Below are positions 29,164-38,307 of a DNA stretch of 64,000 nucleotides, piece by piece (within the stretch, counting starts at the first letter, position 1; each line of letters starts with the position of its first letter). The position numbers and the translations under genes are program-made. The notes under the pieces are model-generated. The model was not told the DNA's origin. It made no database searches and saw only the letters and a program-made list of their open reading frames with translations. Origin of the DNA: Gammaproteobacteria bacterium (lineage in GTDB: Bacteria > Pseudomonadota > Gammaproteobacteria > Steroidobacterales > Steroidobacteraceae); contig CANGOP010000010.1 of NCBI GenBank assembly GCA_947455595.1, positions 34,743 through 98,742 of the forward strand, read 5' to 3'.

Positions 29164-29709
29164 ATGATGAGATGGTTCACTTTGCGCCGGTTTTGGCTGG
29201 TGGTTTGTCTGCTCTGTCCGCTGCTGGCCTCCGCTCGTGACCACGACGAGCTGGATGCCCGAGTGCGTGAAGCCGTGCACGAGCTTTACCGGACGTCGCC
29301 GACGGCCCGCGAGCTGGGCGCAAAAGCGCGGGGCATGTTGGTGTTCCCGCGCGTATTCAAGGCCGGTTATGGAATTGGCGGCGAATATGGTGAGGGCGTG
29401 TTGCTCACCGACGGCCGAACCATCGATTACTACAATATCGCCTCGGCTTCGGTTGGGCTGCAGTTGGGCATCCAGCGTAAAAGCGTGGTCGTCCTGTTCA
29501 TGACAGACGATGCTTTGCGCCATTTCCGAGACAGCGAGGGCTGGAAAGTGGGTGTCGACACGTCGGTTGCCGTTGTGACCGTCGGCATCGGCGGCGAAAT
29601 CGATACCGATACGCTGCAAAAGCCCGTGATCGGTTTTCTTTTCTCGAACAAAGGGTTGATGTACAACCTCACCCTTGAGGGATCGAAAATCAGCCGGATG
29701 GCTCGCTAA
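29164..29709 (+). CDS. Exported SYLF (Ysc84-type lipid-binding) domain protein
   Basis: A 181-residue protein: signal peptide (RFWLVVCLLCPLLASA), then a SYLF domain covering nearly the whole mature chain. Conserved blocks are GAKARGMLVFPRVFKAGYGIGGEYGEGVLL, SVGLQLGIQRKSVVVLFMT and IGFLFSNKGLMYNLTLEGSKI. In eukaryotes the domain binds phosphoinositides; bacterial periplasmic forms are uncharacterised. It overlaps the convergent DUF502 gene by 20 bases. Confidence 0.9.
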   Translation: MMRWFTLRRFWLVVCLLCPLLASARDHDELDARVREAVHELYRTSPTARELGAKARGMLVFPRVFKAGYGIGGEYGEGVLLTDGRTIDYYNIASASVGLQLGIQRKSVVVLFMTDDALRHFRDSEGWKVGVDTSVAVVTVGIGGEIDTDTLQKPVIGFLFSNKGLMYNLTLEGSKISRMAR

Positions 29710-30310
29710 CCGACGGGTCTCGCGTGGTGCTGGTTGTTGCCATGCCGCCCGTGATGGCTAAACGCATCGCAGCCTCGACCGGCATATCGACATATTCGAG
29801 GGTTCCCTTGGGTAAGAACAAGGTGACGCCGCCCATCATGTAACTGAGCGGGAAGTAGACGGCGACCAAATCGACACCGCCGGCTTGTCGTTCCAGTTCG
29901 GGCAGATCGTCGCGGGTGACAAATCCCAACATCCGGGCGTCGCCCATCTTGTAAACAACGACGCTCTGCAGATCCTGCTGACCTTCACCCGAGGGAAGCA
30001 GTCGCATGATGTCGCGAAACGCCCCATACACGGTCTTGACCACCGGAATACGCGAGAGCAGGTCTTCCCATAGGGCCAAGGCACGTCGCACGATGTACGC
30101 ATTGACGAGCGTTCCCACGACGAGCAGGACTACGAATCCCGCCAAAATTCCCATACCAGGCCGATACTCTGCCTGTGGTGCAATCAAATTAATCAGGGCG
30201 TGCATCATCGCTTCGGCGCGCGAGATCAGCCACCAAATGGCATAAATGGTCAGCCCGATCGGCAATACCGTCGCAAGGCCTTTCATCAGCAGATTGGTCA
30301 GCAATTTCAT
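29690..30310 (-). CDS. DUF502 family membrane protein
   Basis: A 206-residue protein with two N-terminal membrane helices (KGLATVLPIGLTIYAIWWLI and MGILAGFVVLLVVGTLVNAYIV), then a cytoplasmic beta-rich domain with LLSRIPVVKTVYGAFRDI and YFPLSYMMGGVTLFLPKGTLEYVDMPVEAAMRLAITGG, all conserved in DUF502. The function is not established. The ATG at 30310 follows GGTGG; a GTG at 30322 is also possible. Confidence 0.88.
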   Translation of the reverse strand: MKLLTNLLMKGLATVLPIGLTIYAIWWLISRAEAMMHALINLIAPQAEYRPGMGILAGFVVLLVVGTLVNAYIVRRALALWEDLLSRIPVVKTVYGAFRDIMRLLPSGEGQQDLQSVVVYKMGDARMLGFVTRDDLPELERQAGGVDLVAVYFPLSYMMGGVTLFLPKGTLEYVDMPVEAAMRLAITGGMATTSTTRDPSVSEPSG

Positions 30311-30387
30311 CGTGGAATCCACCGCCTCTGGATGAGATGTACCCCGAGTTTACATGGCGACCGCAGCGTCCGTATGACGGGACGGTG

Positions 30388-31275
30388 TTAGTGGCTGATG
30401 CTGGCCCGCGCTGCCAAGCAGTGTCCTGGTGTCGGGCTCGATGGCCTACCGATCGGCCGCAACCGCGAGGCATCGGGATCCCATACGTAATAGGACTCCA
30501 GGAGATTGCCATCCGATTCATCTACGGCGATGCGTAAGAGCCGACTATCGCGCCGATAGGCGAGTCGTTCCGGGCAGGCAAGTAGCCCTTGCTGTTCCGC
30601 GCCCGTCGGCACCGCCGTGATACGCCCGGTCTCCAGGTCCAAGATACGTGCGGCCATGCAGCCTGTCCCGCAGGGCAACTGCACAATCGACGCCCTTCCC
30701 GCGAAATTAATATGACCCGCCGCCAGCGCCTCGGCGAGTCGCGTGCGCCAATCAGGCCGGATGTCATGCCCCACCAAGCGCGTCGCGTGGGTGCGCAACT
30801 GCGTCGCACCCGGGTACTCGAAGAAGCGGGGTGCGGCGATGGATGGGTCGGCGTCACCCGCGCCGTCCTTGCGGTGCAGTGCCCGATCCAACATCTGAGC
30901 CTGCACATCGTCGATATGCCAGTCATTGATATCGACGTTTACGAGTACGTCACGATCCACCGTGATCCAGCGCAGGTCGTGACGGGAGCAGCCGGCCGCG
31001 TCCTCGCTGGTGGAGCACTGAGTGTGACCGGAATACACGAGCGGCACACCCGGATCTGCCGGGGTTGCGAAAAGACGATACCGGCCGGCGGGGAGCTCTA
31101 GCCGAACGACGGTCTGTCCGGTCGATGTGGCGGCCGCGATCAGTTTGCCGGTCGAGGACCAGGCGTAAACTCGTAGGGCAGGCGTTGTTCCGGTTGGGGA
31201 TGACAAATGGCCGATGACCGGCGTCGCCAGCGCACACAGCGGCAGGAGTAGACTGCCCAGTAGAGAGAATTTCAC
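30388..31275 (-). CDS. Exported hypothetical protein with a CGTGC motif
   Basis: A 295-residue protein with a signal peptide (SLLGSLLLPLCALATP). An N-terminal beta-sandwich-like region (TPALRVYAWSSTGKLIAAA, GRYRLFATPADPGVPLVYS) is followed by a C-terminal domain with NFAGRASIVQLPCGTGCMAARILDLETGRI. A similar NFAGxxxxxxxxCGTGC block occurs in a family of uncharacterised secreted bacterial proteins, so the C-terminal half is probably a real conserved domain. Several cysteines suggest disulfides. It is divergent from the rhodanese gene. Confidence 0.6.
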   Translation of the reverse strand: MKFSLLGSLLLPLCALATPVIGHLSSPTGTTPALRVYAWSSTGKLIAAATSTGQTVVRLELPAGRYRLFATPADPGVPLVYSGHTQCSTSEDAAGCSRHDLRWITVDRDVLVNVDINDWHIDDVQAQMLDRALHRKDGAGDADPSIAAPRFFEYPGATQLRTHATRLVGHDIRPDWRTRLAEALAAGHINFAGRASIVQLPCGTGCMAARILDLETGRITAVPTGAEQQGLLACPERLAYRRDSRLLRIAVDESDGNLLESYYVWDPDASRLRPIGRPSSPTPGHCLAARASISH

Positions 31276-31341
31276 GGTGCGCGCTGGTTCATGGTTCGCT
31301 CAGGACTATGGCACTCGCAGCGTACAGGTCAAGGAGTGGCA

Positions 31342-31818
31342 ATGAATAATTCACCGACAGTTCATGTTCAGGCGCCGTGTCTCGCTACGCTCACTCGGCT
31401 GGTGACGGGCGCACTCAAGGCTTTGGGTGCGCTGCTACTGATCGGCATTGCTGCCGTCAGCGTCGCCCATGCGGACGATGTACCCGTGATGACCCCGGCC
31501 CATTTGTCGAGCCAGATCGCGACAAGTCACCCGCCGATCATTCTTGATGTCCGATCGCCCGAAGAGTTCTCGGCCGGCCACCTGCCAGGTGCTATTAACG
31601 TCGCGCACACAGCGCTTGAAAGCGAAATTAACCAACTATCGCCCTACCGCGATCAGGATGTTGTGGTCTATTGCGTGGCCGGGAAGCGGGCCGAGATTGC
31701 CCTCAAGTGGCTTAAATCGCATGGCTTCAATCGCCTGTGGCATCTTGAAGGCGACTATTCTGAGTGGGTGAAACAAGGGCGCGAGGTGGAGATGATCGAG
31801 GCCACCACACCCCACTAA
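31342..31818 (+). CDS. Periplasmic/membrane-anchored single-domain rhodanese
   Basis: A 158-residue protein. A hydrophobic segment (LKALGALLLIGIAAVSVAHA) acts as signal peptide or anchor, followed by one rhodanese domain with DVRSPEEFSAGHLPGAINV and the active-site loop YCVAGKRAE (Cys near 111). Such domains move sulfane sulfur. The ATG at 31342 has AAGGAG five bases upstream. It overlaps the convergent oxidoreductase gene by four bases. Confidence 0.9.
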   Translation: MNNSPTVHVQAPCLATLTRLVTGALKALGALLLIGIAAVSVAHADDVPVMTPAHLSSQIATSHPPIILDVRSPEEFSAGHLPGAINVAHTALESEINQLSPYRDQDVVVYCVAGKRAEIALKWLKSHGFNRLWHLEGDYSEWVKQGREVEMIEATTPH

Positions 31819-32840
31819 GCGCCGTCATCCGCGACTCGTAACATCACCTTTCCGATATGGGTGCTCGACTCGAGTAGCCGATGGGCGGCGGCGATATCCG
31901 CTAATGCGTAGGTGGCATGGATGACGGGGCCCGCATGACCCGCGTCCAAGATTGGCCAGACGTGTTCCTTGAGTGCCTCTGCAATGGCCCCTTTCTCGGC
32001 GGTCGTTCGAGGCCGCATCGTCGAACCCGTGATGACCAGCCGCTTTTGCATGACCGTCGCAAGATTGAAGTCGGAAACCTTAGCCCCGAGCTGCGTGGCA
32101 ACCTCGACGAGCCGTCCATCGCGCCGCAAGCAACTTAGATTTTGCGAAAAGTAAGGCGCGCCGACGATATCGATCACGATATCCACGCCGTCGCCGCCCG
32201 TTGCCGCCAGTAGCGCGGTGGCGAAGTCACCGCTGCGATAATTAAAAGCGTCGGTTGCACCTAACCTGCGGCAGGCCTCGCACTTGGCATCTGTGCCGGC
32301 GGTGGCGTAGACCGTCGCACCGAAGGCGCGCGCCAGTTGGATCGCCGTCACGCCGATACCGCTTGTGCCGCCATGCACCAACACAGACTCGCCGGCGCGC
32401 AGGCGTCCGTGCAACATCAAATTCGCCCATACCGTGAAATAGTTTTCCGGCAGCGCCGCCGCTCGGATGGCGTCGTATCCGGCTGGCCAAGGCAAGCATT
32501 GGATCGCCGGTGCCGCTGCATATTCGGCATAACCACCCCCGTTGGTGAGGGCGGTCACCTGATCGCCTAACTTCCACGTCGTGACTTCCGTGCCGATCGC
32601 GACGACCGTGCCGGCAACCTCAAGACCCATCAAGGGGCTCGCATTGGCCGGCGGTGGGTATCGCCCTTCACGCTGCATGATGTCTGGTCGGTTGACGCCC
32701 GCCGCCAAGACGCGGATCAGTACTTCATCTGCGCGGGGTGTCGGCCGTGGGCCGCGTGTGACTTGAAGCCGCTCGGCGCCGCCGGGTCCGTCGGTCTCAA
32801 TCTGACGCATCTGGTGGGGTAAGTCAGGGACAGCGCTCAT
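31815..32840 (-). CDS. NAD(P)H quinone oxidoreductase, PIG3/zeta-crystallin type
   Basis: A 341-residue zinc-independent medium-chain reductase. The N-terminal GroES-like domain contains GVNRPDIMQREGRYPPP, and the NADPH-binding Rossmann domain contains VLVHGGTSGIGVTAIQLARAFGA. The RPDIMQRxGxYPPP signature and the absence of catalytic zinc cysteines point to the PIG3 subgroup. The ATG at 32840 is chosen; a second in-frame start lies two codons upstream. Confidence 0.92.
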   Translation of the reverse strand: MSAVPDLPHQMRQIETDGPGGAERLQVTRGPRPTPRADEVLIRVLAAGVNRPDIMQREGRYPPPANASPLMGLEVAGTVVAIGTEVTTWKLGDQVTALTNGGGYAEYAAAPAIQCLPWPAGYDAIRAAALPENYFTVWANLMLHGRLRAGESVLVHGGTSGIGVTAIQLARAFGATVYATAGTDAKCEACRRLGATDAFNYRSGDFATALLAATGGDGVDIVIDIVGAPYFSQNLSCLRRDGRLVEVATQLGAKVSDFNLATVMQKRLVITGSTMRPRTTAEKGAIAEALKEHVWPILDAGHAGPVIHATYALADIAAAHRLLESSTHIGKVMLRVADDGA

Positions 32841-32930
32841 CTGCACAACTCCGAAAACTGACGAGAAGAGGAAAACCCATCACAAGCCGGGCAGAACCCA
32901 TGCGCTCGCGGTCTGCATGACCGCAAGCGC

Positions 32931-34721
32931 TTAATCCAGCGGATGCAAACCGACGGCCAGGAATCCGGGCCCGCCGTGTACGCCGAGCGCCGCACCCGAC
33001 GGTACGACATGAAGCTCGGCGATCCCCGGATGTAATTGCCGGAGCGACTCGACGAGCTCCTGAGCATGCGCCGGAGCGTCGCCATGCGCCACGATCATGC
33101 GATAACGCCGCGCGGGGTCGAGCCGTTTCACGACGAATCGGGCAAATTTTTGGCGCGGATGGCTGCGCCCGAGTAATGCACCGCCCAAACCCAGCCGACC
33201 ATCGGGTCGCGTCGCCAACAGGGGTGAAACCCGTAACCAGCGCGCAATGGATCGGGCTATAGCAGGCACCCGCCCGCCCTTGACGGCATAGTCGAGGGTG
33301 GGCAAGTACGCGTAGGTACGTGTCCGCGCACGTAAAGCTTCGACGGACTCGCTGATGGCGTTCGCATCCCGTCCCTCTGCCGCTTGCTCCGCAGCATGGA
33401 TGGCGAGCAAACCTTGACCGGCTGACGCGCTAAAGCTGTCGATGATGCGGACGCGTTCCTTGGCAAACGTCCGGCTGGCGGCGGCCTCCGCCGACTGCCG
33501 TGTGCCGCTGACCCGGCCGGACACATGAACCGAGACCACGGCGTCATGGTGCGAGCACAGAAACTCATAGAGACGCCGAAAGTCACCCGGCGCTGGTTGC
33601 GAGGTCTTGGGGTGATAGGGGCTATGCACGAGCATTTGGTAGAACTGCTCTGGGCTCATCGTGACTTTGTCTAGAAATCCCTTGGGCCCAAACCCGAGAC
33701 GAACCGGAACCACGTGAATATCGAGCGACTCGAGCAACTCCTCCGGAATATCGGCCGCCGAGTCCGTGACGACTGCGACGCGTCGTCGCAGCGCATGTGC
33801 CGTTGATTCCTGCTGTCGCTGCATATCATCGGCTTTTTCCGCGCTGACGGCGCCGAACTCTGCGGCGATCTGAAAGACTTCTGCGGGATTCGCCACATGT
33901 ACGTGGACGCGAACTTTGCGGCCCGTGCCAGCGACAACGAGGCTGGAGCCCAAAGAGGCTAACCGCTCACGAAGCGCCTTACGATCAATCTCACCTGACA
34001 CCATGCATTCGGTGCACCAGCGATGCTCGAGCGTCGCCTCACCGCCGGCCGCTTCACGCTCCAGCGACGGCAAGCCAATGCCCTCCGGAAGATCGTCGAT
34101 GTGACCGGTGCGCAAACAGTCGTGAAAGCCTTCAAGGAATGCGACAAAGCCGGCCGCACCGGCATCCACCACACCGGCTTTTTCAAGTACATCCAATCCG
34201 TGCCGGGTCGCCGCCAACGAGCGACGTGACTCCTCAACTGCCTGGGCGCACAGATCGACGAATGCGAGACGGTCGACCTGCGCAGTGACGTAGTTAGCCA
34301 CCTCCCGTAAGACCGAGAGAATGGTGCCATCACGGGGTTCGCTGAGCGCTTCGCGAGCATAGGTTGCCCCACTGGATAGTGCGTCAGCAAACGTACGGCG
34401 ATCAAGAGACACGGAGCCCGCAGCTTGATCTGAAAAGCCGAGCAACCATTGAGCGAAAATAGCACCAGAATTGCCACGTGCTCCATCCAGCGCGGCATCG
34501 GCCGCCGCCGCTAGGAGACGCCCAACATGGTTCGCTTCGGACGTCAGTACCGGCAGCATCGCGCCGGCGGTGGCCGCCAGATTTGTGCCGGTATCACCAT
34601 CCGGTACTGGAAAGACATTGATGCGGTCTAGATGTTCCTGTGCCCCGAGCAAACGGTGCACGCCTGCACGTAACGCTAGCGCGAGTTGATTGGGTTCGAT
34701 TGCTTCTACGGCCAATTCCAC
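32931..34721 (-). CDS. DAK2-DegV fusion, fatty-acid-kinase-like
   Basis: A 596-residue cytoplasmic fusion. The N-terminal DAK2/DhaL domain (about 10-210) has VFPVPDGDTGTNL, whose aspartates bind Mg-ATP. A middle part (about 235-310) resembles the FakA central domain (CTECMVSGEIDRKALRERL, KVRVHVHVANPAEVF). The C-terminal DegV/FakB-type fatty-acid-binding domain (about 320-590) has VVTDSAADIPEE, SGRVSGTRQSAEAA and a closing GGPGFLAVG. In Firmicutes FakA and FakB are separate; here kinase and acyl-binding parts are one chain, so phosphorylation of exogenous fatty acids is the likely but unproven role. Confidence 0.87.
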   Translation of the reverse strand: MELAVEAIEPNQLALALRAGVHRLLGAQEHLDRINVFPVPDGDTGTNLAATAGAMLPVLTSEANHVGRLLAAAADAALDGARGNSGAIFAQWLLGFSDQAAGSVSLDRRTFADALSSGATYAREALSEPRDGTILSVLREVANYVTAQVDRLAFVDLCAQAVEESRRSLAATRHGLDVLEKAGVVDAGAAGFVAFLEGFHDCLRTGHIDDLPEGIGLPSLEREAAGGEATLEHRWCTECMVSGEIDRKALRERLASLGSSLVVAGTGRKVRVHVHVANPAEVFQIAAEFGAVSAEKADDMQRQQESTAHALRRRVAVVTDSAADIPEELLESLDIHVVPVRLGFGPKGFLDKVTMSPEQFYQMLVHSPYHPKTSQPAPGDFRRLYEFLCSHHDAVVSVHVSGRVSGTRQSAEAAASRTFAKERVRIIDSFSASAGQGLLAIHAAEQAAEGRDANAISESVEALRARTRTYAYLPTLDYAVKGGRVPAIARSIARWLRVSPLLATRPDGRLGLGGALLGRSHPRQKFARFVVKRLDPARRYRMIVAHGDAPAHAQELVESLRQLHPGIAELHVVPSGAALGVHGGPGFLAVGLHPLD

Positions 34722-34759
34722 TTCCTAAGCCCCCTCGTCGTCATCACGCGCTAAAACGG

Positions 34760-35443
34760 TTAGTCACGCGTGAGCAGAAAGCGCGTGCCGCGAAAAACGG
34801 CTATCGCGCCATCTGGCGTGATCTTTTCAATCAAGATGCCACCGGCGAGCGTCGCCCCTTCTTGTGCCCGTTGTCCGGAAATCACCATGAAGCGCTGTGC
34901 CGCAACGGGGCTGTAAACATGCAGGTCAACTGAAACGGGCGGTAAAGCGGATGCGACCGCGGCTGGCAATTGCCGCCGCGTGGGCAATCCAACGGCCGCA
35001 GGATCCGGCTCCGCCACTACGCGGGGCGGTTGATCCGCGTCACGGTGAGTGATGACCGGATGCACCTTCGGAGTCGGTGGTACGTCCGTGTACGGCGCAG
35101 TCCGTGAGCCCGCAAGCGCCTCTTCTGTCAACGGGCGGACCGCGCCACTCGCTGGCAATGTCGCTGTCGTGGCCGTTCGAGTGGCTTGCAGCGGTAGCGA
35201 TGTGGTCGGCGTAGGTGCGACCGCAGCGGGTAGAGAAACGCTCTTCGCTACCGGGTGGACATCACGCATCAATAGGTACAGCAGTGCGAGGGAATTGAGG
35301 GCGAACAGAGCGCCCACCGCGACAATGACCCAACGCATCGTATGACGGCCACGCTTGGCCTTGGGCGCATCGACGATTCCAGGAAGAATACGCCGGTCCC
35401 GCTCGTGTTCTGCTTTTCGTAACGCATCGAGAATGAAGGACAT
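34760..35443 (-). CDS. gspB: General secretion pathway protein GspB
   Basis: A 227-residue inner-membrane protein. The cytoplasmic start MSFILDALRKAEHERDR is the family signature, followed by one membrane helix (WVIVAVGALFALNSLALLYLL), a long Pro/Thr/Ala-rich periplasmic linker, and the conserved C-terminal domain VDLHVYSPVAAQRFMVISGQRAQEG through FRGTRFLL. GspB works with GspA to help insert the GspD secretin across peptidoglycan. Its start overlaps the gspA stop by one base. Confidence 0.93.
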   Translation of the reverse strand: MSFILDALRKAEHERDRRILPGIVDAPKAKRGRHTMRWVIVAVGALFALNSLALLYLLMRDVHPVAKSVSLPAAVAPTPTTSLPLQATRTATTATLPASGAVRPLTEEALAGSRTAPYTDVPPTPKVHPVITHRDADQPPRVVAEPDPAAVGLPTRRQLPAAVASALPPVSVDLHVYSPVAAQRFMVISGQRAQEGATLAGGILIEKITPDGAIAVFRGTRFLLTRD

Positions 35444-37032
35444 CAGCGTGCTCCTACCTGCAGATGCGGGCCTTCCGAGCGGCCATAGGCGCCGTCAAGT
35501 ACCAATTGAGTGCGCGTGCCAGCGAGACCATCACTCGCTAAGTGGTGCGCCCGCTGGAATGTCGCGATTTCTCGTCCGAGAGCCGTATCGTAGGTCTGAG
35601 GATCCGTTGCCACTTCCGCATCGAGTAGACGTTCGCGCAACCAGAGCACTTCCGGGCCATGTGAGCCTGGGCGAATCAGGCCGGCCGGATTCTGGGGTGG
35701 CTTCCAAACAATCAGGTAGTCGCCGAACCAAACTCGCTCGAGCGCCAGCAGATCTACCTCGTAGGTCTCTTGTCCGACTCGAAGCGTCGCACTTTGATCA
35801 TTCAGCGTCGCCAGCACGACCTGCGAAGAGGTGCCGTCCGCGAGCGCAAGCGTGATGATCGCCGGTCGGTTATAGGTCCGCAGCTCAGCAAAGCTGGCTT
35901 TGTCAGCATGACATTCAAGGCTTGCATTCGATGCCTGTTCACAAGGCGGTGCCGCTGAGCTCGCGTCATCGAATGCGACGTTCCACATCCCGAGCAGTGT
36001 TCGGAATGCCGATGCGTTGTCAGTGTTCCCGACATGGGCCGCCAGAAAGTCTTCTAGCCGTGGCGTGGTGGGAGCCGACGAGATCAGGGACGGTGCGGGT
36101 TCCGACGCTTCGGGTGCCGGCGCATGCTGGCTACGCCGCCCGATCAAACTGGCGATCACGAGGATCCCAACGCATAACCCGACGAGAATCAACCCGTACC
36201 ACCGACGGGGCTTGAGGCGGTGACCACCGCGAATCTCACGCGCCGCTTCGCGCACGAGGTCCGGCGTCACAACGCGCGATTCCTGCGTGTATGCCCCGAG
36301 GAGCGCTCGGTCCGCAATCACATTAAGCAGCCGTGGAACGCCCCCGGAAAGCCGGTGAACGGTATCAAGCGCCTTCGGTGTGAATACCTCGCCCGTTGCG
36401 CCGGCAACCCGCAGCCGGTGACGGATATACGCGGCTGACTCCTCCTCGCTCAGTGGGTCGAGGTGATAGCGACCTGTGATGCGCTGCGCTAACTGGCGAA
36501 GATCGTTGCGCTCTAAGAGATCGCGCAGCTCGGGTTGTCCGACCAGAATGATCTGCAACAGCTTGGTGGTGGCAGTCTCAAGGTTCGTCAGCAGACGGAC
36601 CTGCTCGAGGACCTCCGCCGATAATTGCTGCGCCTCGTCGACAATAACCACCACGCGACGTCTGCGACTATGGGCATCGAGCAGAAATCGGTTGAGTTGA
36701 TCGACGATGTCTTTGACGCTTGACCGGGCAGCGACCGGTAGGTCGACGTGCAACTCATCACAGATGCCGGCAAGAAACTCGAGAGGTGTGACGCGAGGAT
36801 TGAGAATCAGCGCGATATCGGCATGTTCAGGCAAGTCGGCCAAGAGGCCGCGTACCGTCGTTGTCTTCCCTGTCCCAACCTCACCGGTCAGTTGCACGAA
36901 GCCGCCCGCGTCATCAATACCGTATAACAGGTGGGCGAGCGCCTCCGCATGCCGCTCACTCAGGTAGAGGTAGCGCGGATCTGGTGTGATCGCAAAGGGC
37001 TTTTCAGTCAGGCCGAAGAAACGGGTGTACAT
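35443..37032 (-). CDS. gspA: General secretion pathway ATPase GspA (ExeA)
   Basis: A 529-residue inner-membrane protein. The N-terminal AAA ATPase has LTGEVGTGKTTTVRGLL (Walker A) and VVVIVDEAQQLS (Walker B), followed by a membrane helix (YGLILVGLCVGILVIASLI, about residues 285-303) and a periplasmic region ending in a peptidoglycan-binding-1 domain (RPGSHGPEVLWLRERL, FQRAHHLASDGLAGTRTQ). It forms an operon with gspB. The core gsp genes are not in the window, so these assembly factors are encoded apart from the main cluster. Confidence 0.94.
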   Translation of the reverse strand: MYTRFFGLTEKPFAITPDPRYLYLSERHAEALAHLLYGIDDAGGFVQLTGEVGTGKTTTVRGLLADLPEHADIALILNPRVTPLEFLAGICDELHVDLPVAARSSVKDIVDQLNRFLLDAHSRRRRVVVIVDEAQQLSAEVLEQVRLLTNLETATTKLLQIILVGQPELRDLLERNDLRQLAQRITGRYHLDPLSEEESAAYIRHRLRVAGATGEVFTPKALDTVHRLSGGVPRLLNVIADRALLGAYTQESRVVTPDLVREAAREIRGGHRLKPRRWYGLILVGLCVGILVIASLIGRRSQHAPAPEASEPAPSLISSAPTTPRLEDFLAAHVGNTDNASAFRTLLGMWNVAFDDASSAAPPCEQASNASLECHADKASFAELRTYNRPAIITLALADGTSSQVVLATLNDQSATLRVGQETYEVDLLALERVWFGDYLIVWKPPQNPAGLIRPGSHGPEVLWLRERLLDAEVATDPQTYDTALGREIATFQRAHHLASDGLAGTRTQLVLDGAYGRSEGPHLQVGAR

Positions 37033-37070
37033 GTGCTGCCATCATAGCGGGTCACCGATGCCGCCGGCAC

Positions 37071-38303
37071 TTACCGTCTTCGTACCCCGGTAAATCCGTC
37101 GTTTTTCTCGGATCGATCGAGGCTACTGGCCCGCCGCACGGCGGAATCTCCAAAGCGGGCACGGATCTCGTCCAGTGCCGGGTCAATTCGGGCGCTGACT
37201 CGTACAGGATCGGGGATCAGTAGTGCCCCTGTGTCAGCACTTGCGGCGGCGCCAAAGAGATCCAGCTGAGTCGCCGGCACCAAGGACCCAATGCCGACCC
37301 CCAGCAACCGAACTGCGGAGTCGGGTTGTTCTGCAAACCACCGTTCCAACAATTCCTGAGCGACGCCCAAAATGGTGCCTGAATCCGCGGTGGGAGGCTC
37401 GAAGCTGCGGGTGCGGGTGTAGGTCGTAAAATCGCTCCGCCGTACCTTGATGGAGACCGCGCTGCCTTCCAATTGCTTGCGACGTAACCGAATGCTGACC
37501 CGGTCGACTAGGCGCGCCAACTCCACACGCACCTGCTTGGGCGCCTGCAGGTCTTGATCGAAGGTCTCCTCAGCGCTGACTTGCTGTTCGGCAACATCAG
37601 CAAGCACCGGGCGGTCATCTTGACCGGACGCCCGCGCGCGCATGTGGCTCGAATGGCGCCCGAAGATGGGCGCCAACGCGCCATCGGAGGCGGTGCGCAG
37701 GTCGCCAAAAGTGTGGATACCCGCCTGCTCCAACCGGGCACCCGTCTTGGGCCCGACACCCGGTAATCGACTGACCGGTAGGGAGTCCAGAGTCCGTGTC
37801 ACCTGTGTGGGCTCGATGTGGTGCAGACCGTCCGGCTTGCCGAGATCCGAGGCAATTTTGGCGAGCAATTTGTTGTGCGCGATCCCGACCGAAGCCGTCA
37901 GTCCAGTTTGCGTCCGCACCCGCGCCTTAATCGCCCTCGCCATTTCCCCGGGGTCACCAAATAAGGTTTGACTGGCCGTCACATCAAGGAATGCCTCATC
38001 TAAAGACAGCCCCTCCACCAGCGGCGTAAAGTCAGCGAAAATTTGGAATACCACGGCCGACACGTCCCGATACCGACCCATTCGTGGTGGTACGACGATC
38101 GCAGAAGGACACCGTTGCAACGCCACGCGTGTTGGCATCGCGGATCGCACACCGAATTTGCGCACCTCGTAGCTGGCTGCAGCCACGACCCCCCGACGCG
38201 AATCGCCGCCAACGATGACTGGCTTGCCGCGCAATTCAGGCCGATCCTGTTGCTCAACGGACGCATAAAACGCATCCATATCCACATGAAGGATGGCGCG
38301 CAT
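37071..38303 (-). CDS. dinB: DNA polymerase IV (Y family)
   Basis: A 410-residue translesion polymerase. HVDMDAFYASVEQ and LSLDEAFLDVT supply the catalytic acidic residues. GIAHNKLLAKIASDLGKPDG and the helix-hairpin-helix SRLPGVGPKTGARLEQAGI are standard, followed by the little-finger domain. An internal QLDLF near residue 350 matches the beta-clamp binding motif, but unusually about 60 residues follow it, whereas in E. coli the motif is at the C-terminus. No LexA box was identified upstream; the gap to the next gene is four bases, so it is probably co-transcribed with the DUF3667 gene. Confidence 0.95.
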   Translation of the reverse strand: MRAILHVDMDAFYASVEQQDRPELRGKPVIVGGDSRRGVVAAASYEVRKFGVRSAMPTRVALQRCPSAIVVPPRMGRYRDVSAVVFQIFADFTPLVEGLSLDEAFLDVTASQTLFGDPGEMARAIKARVRTQTGLTASVGIAHNKLLAKIASDLGKPDGLHHIEPTQVTRTLDSLPVSRLPGVGPKTGARLEQAGIHTFGDLRTASDGALAPIFGRHSSHMRARASGQDDRPVLADVAEQQVSAEETFDQDLQAPKQVRVELARLVDRVSIRLRRKQLEGSAVSIKVRRSDFTTYTRTRSFEPPTADSGTILGVAQELLERWFAEQPDSAVRLLGVGIGSLVPATQLDLFGAAASADTGALLIPDPVRVSARIDPALDEIRARFGDSAVRRASSLDRSEKNDGFTGVRRR

Positions 38304-38307
38304 AGGA

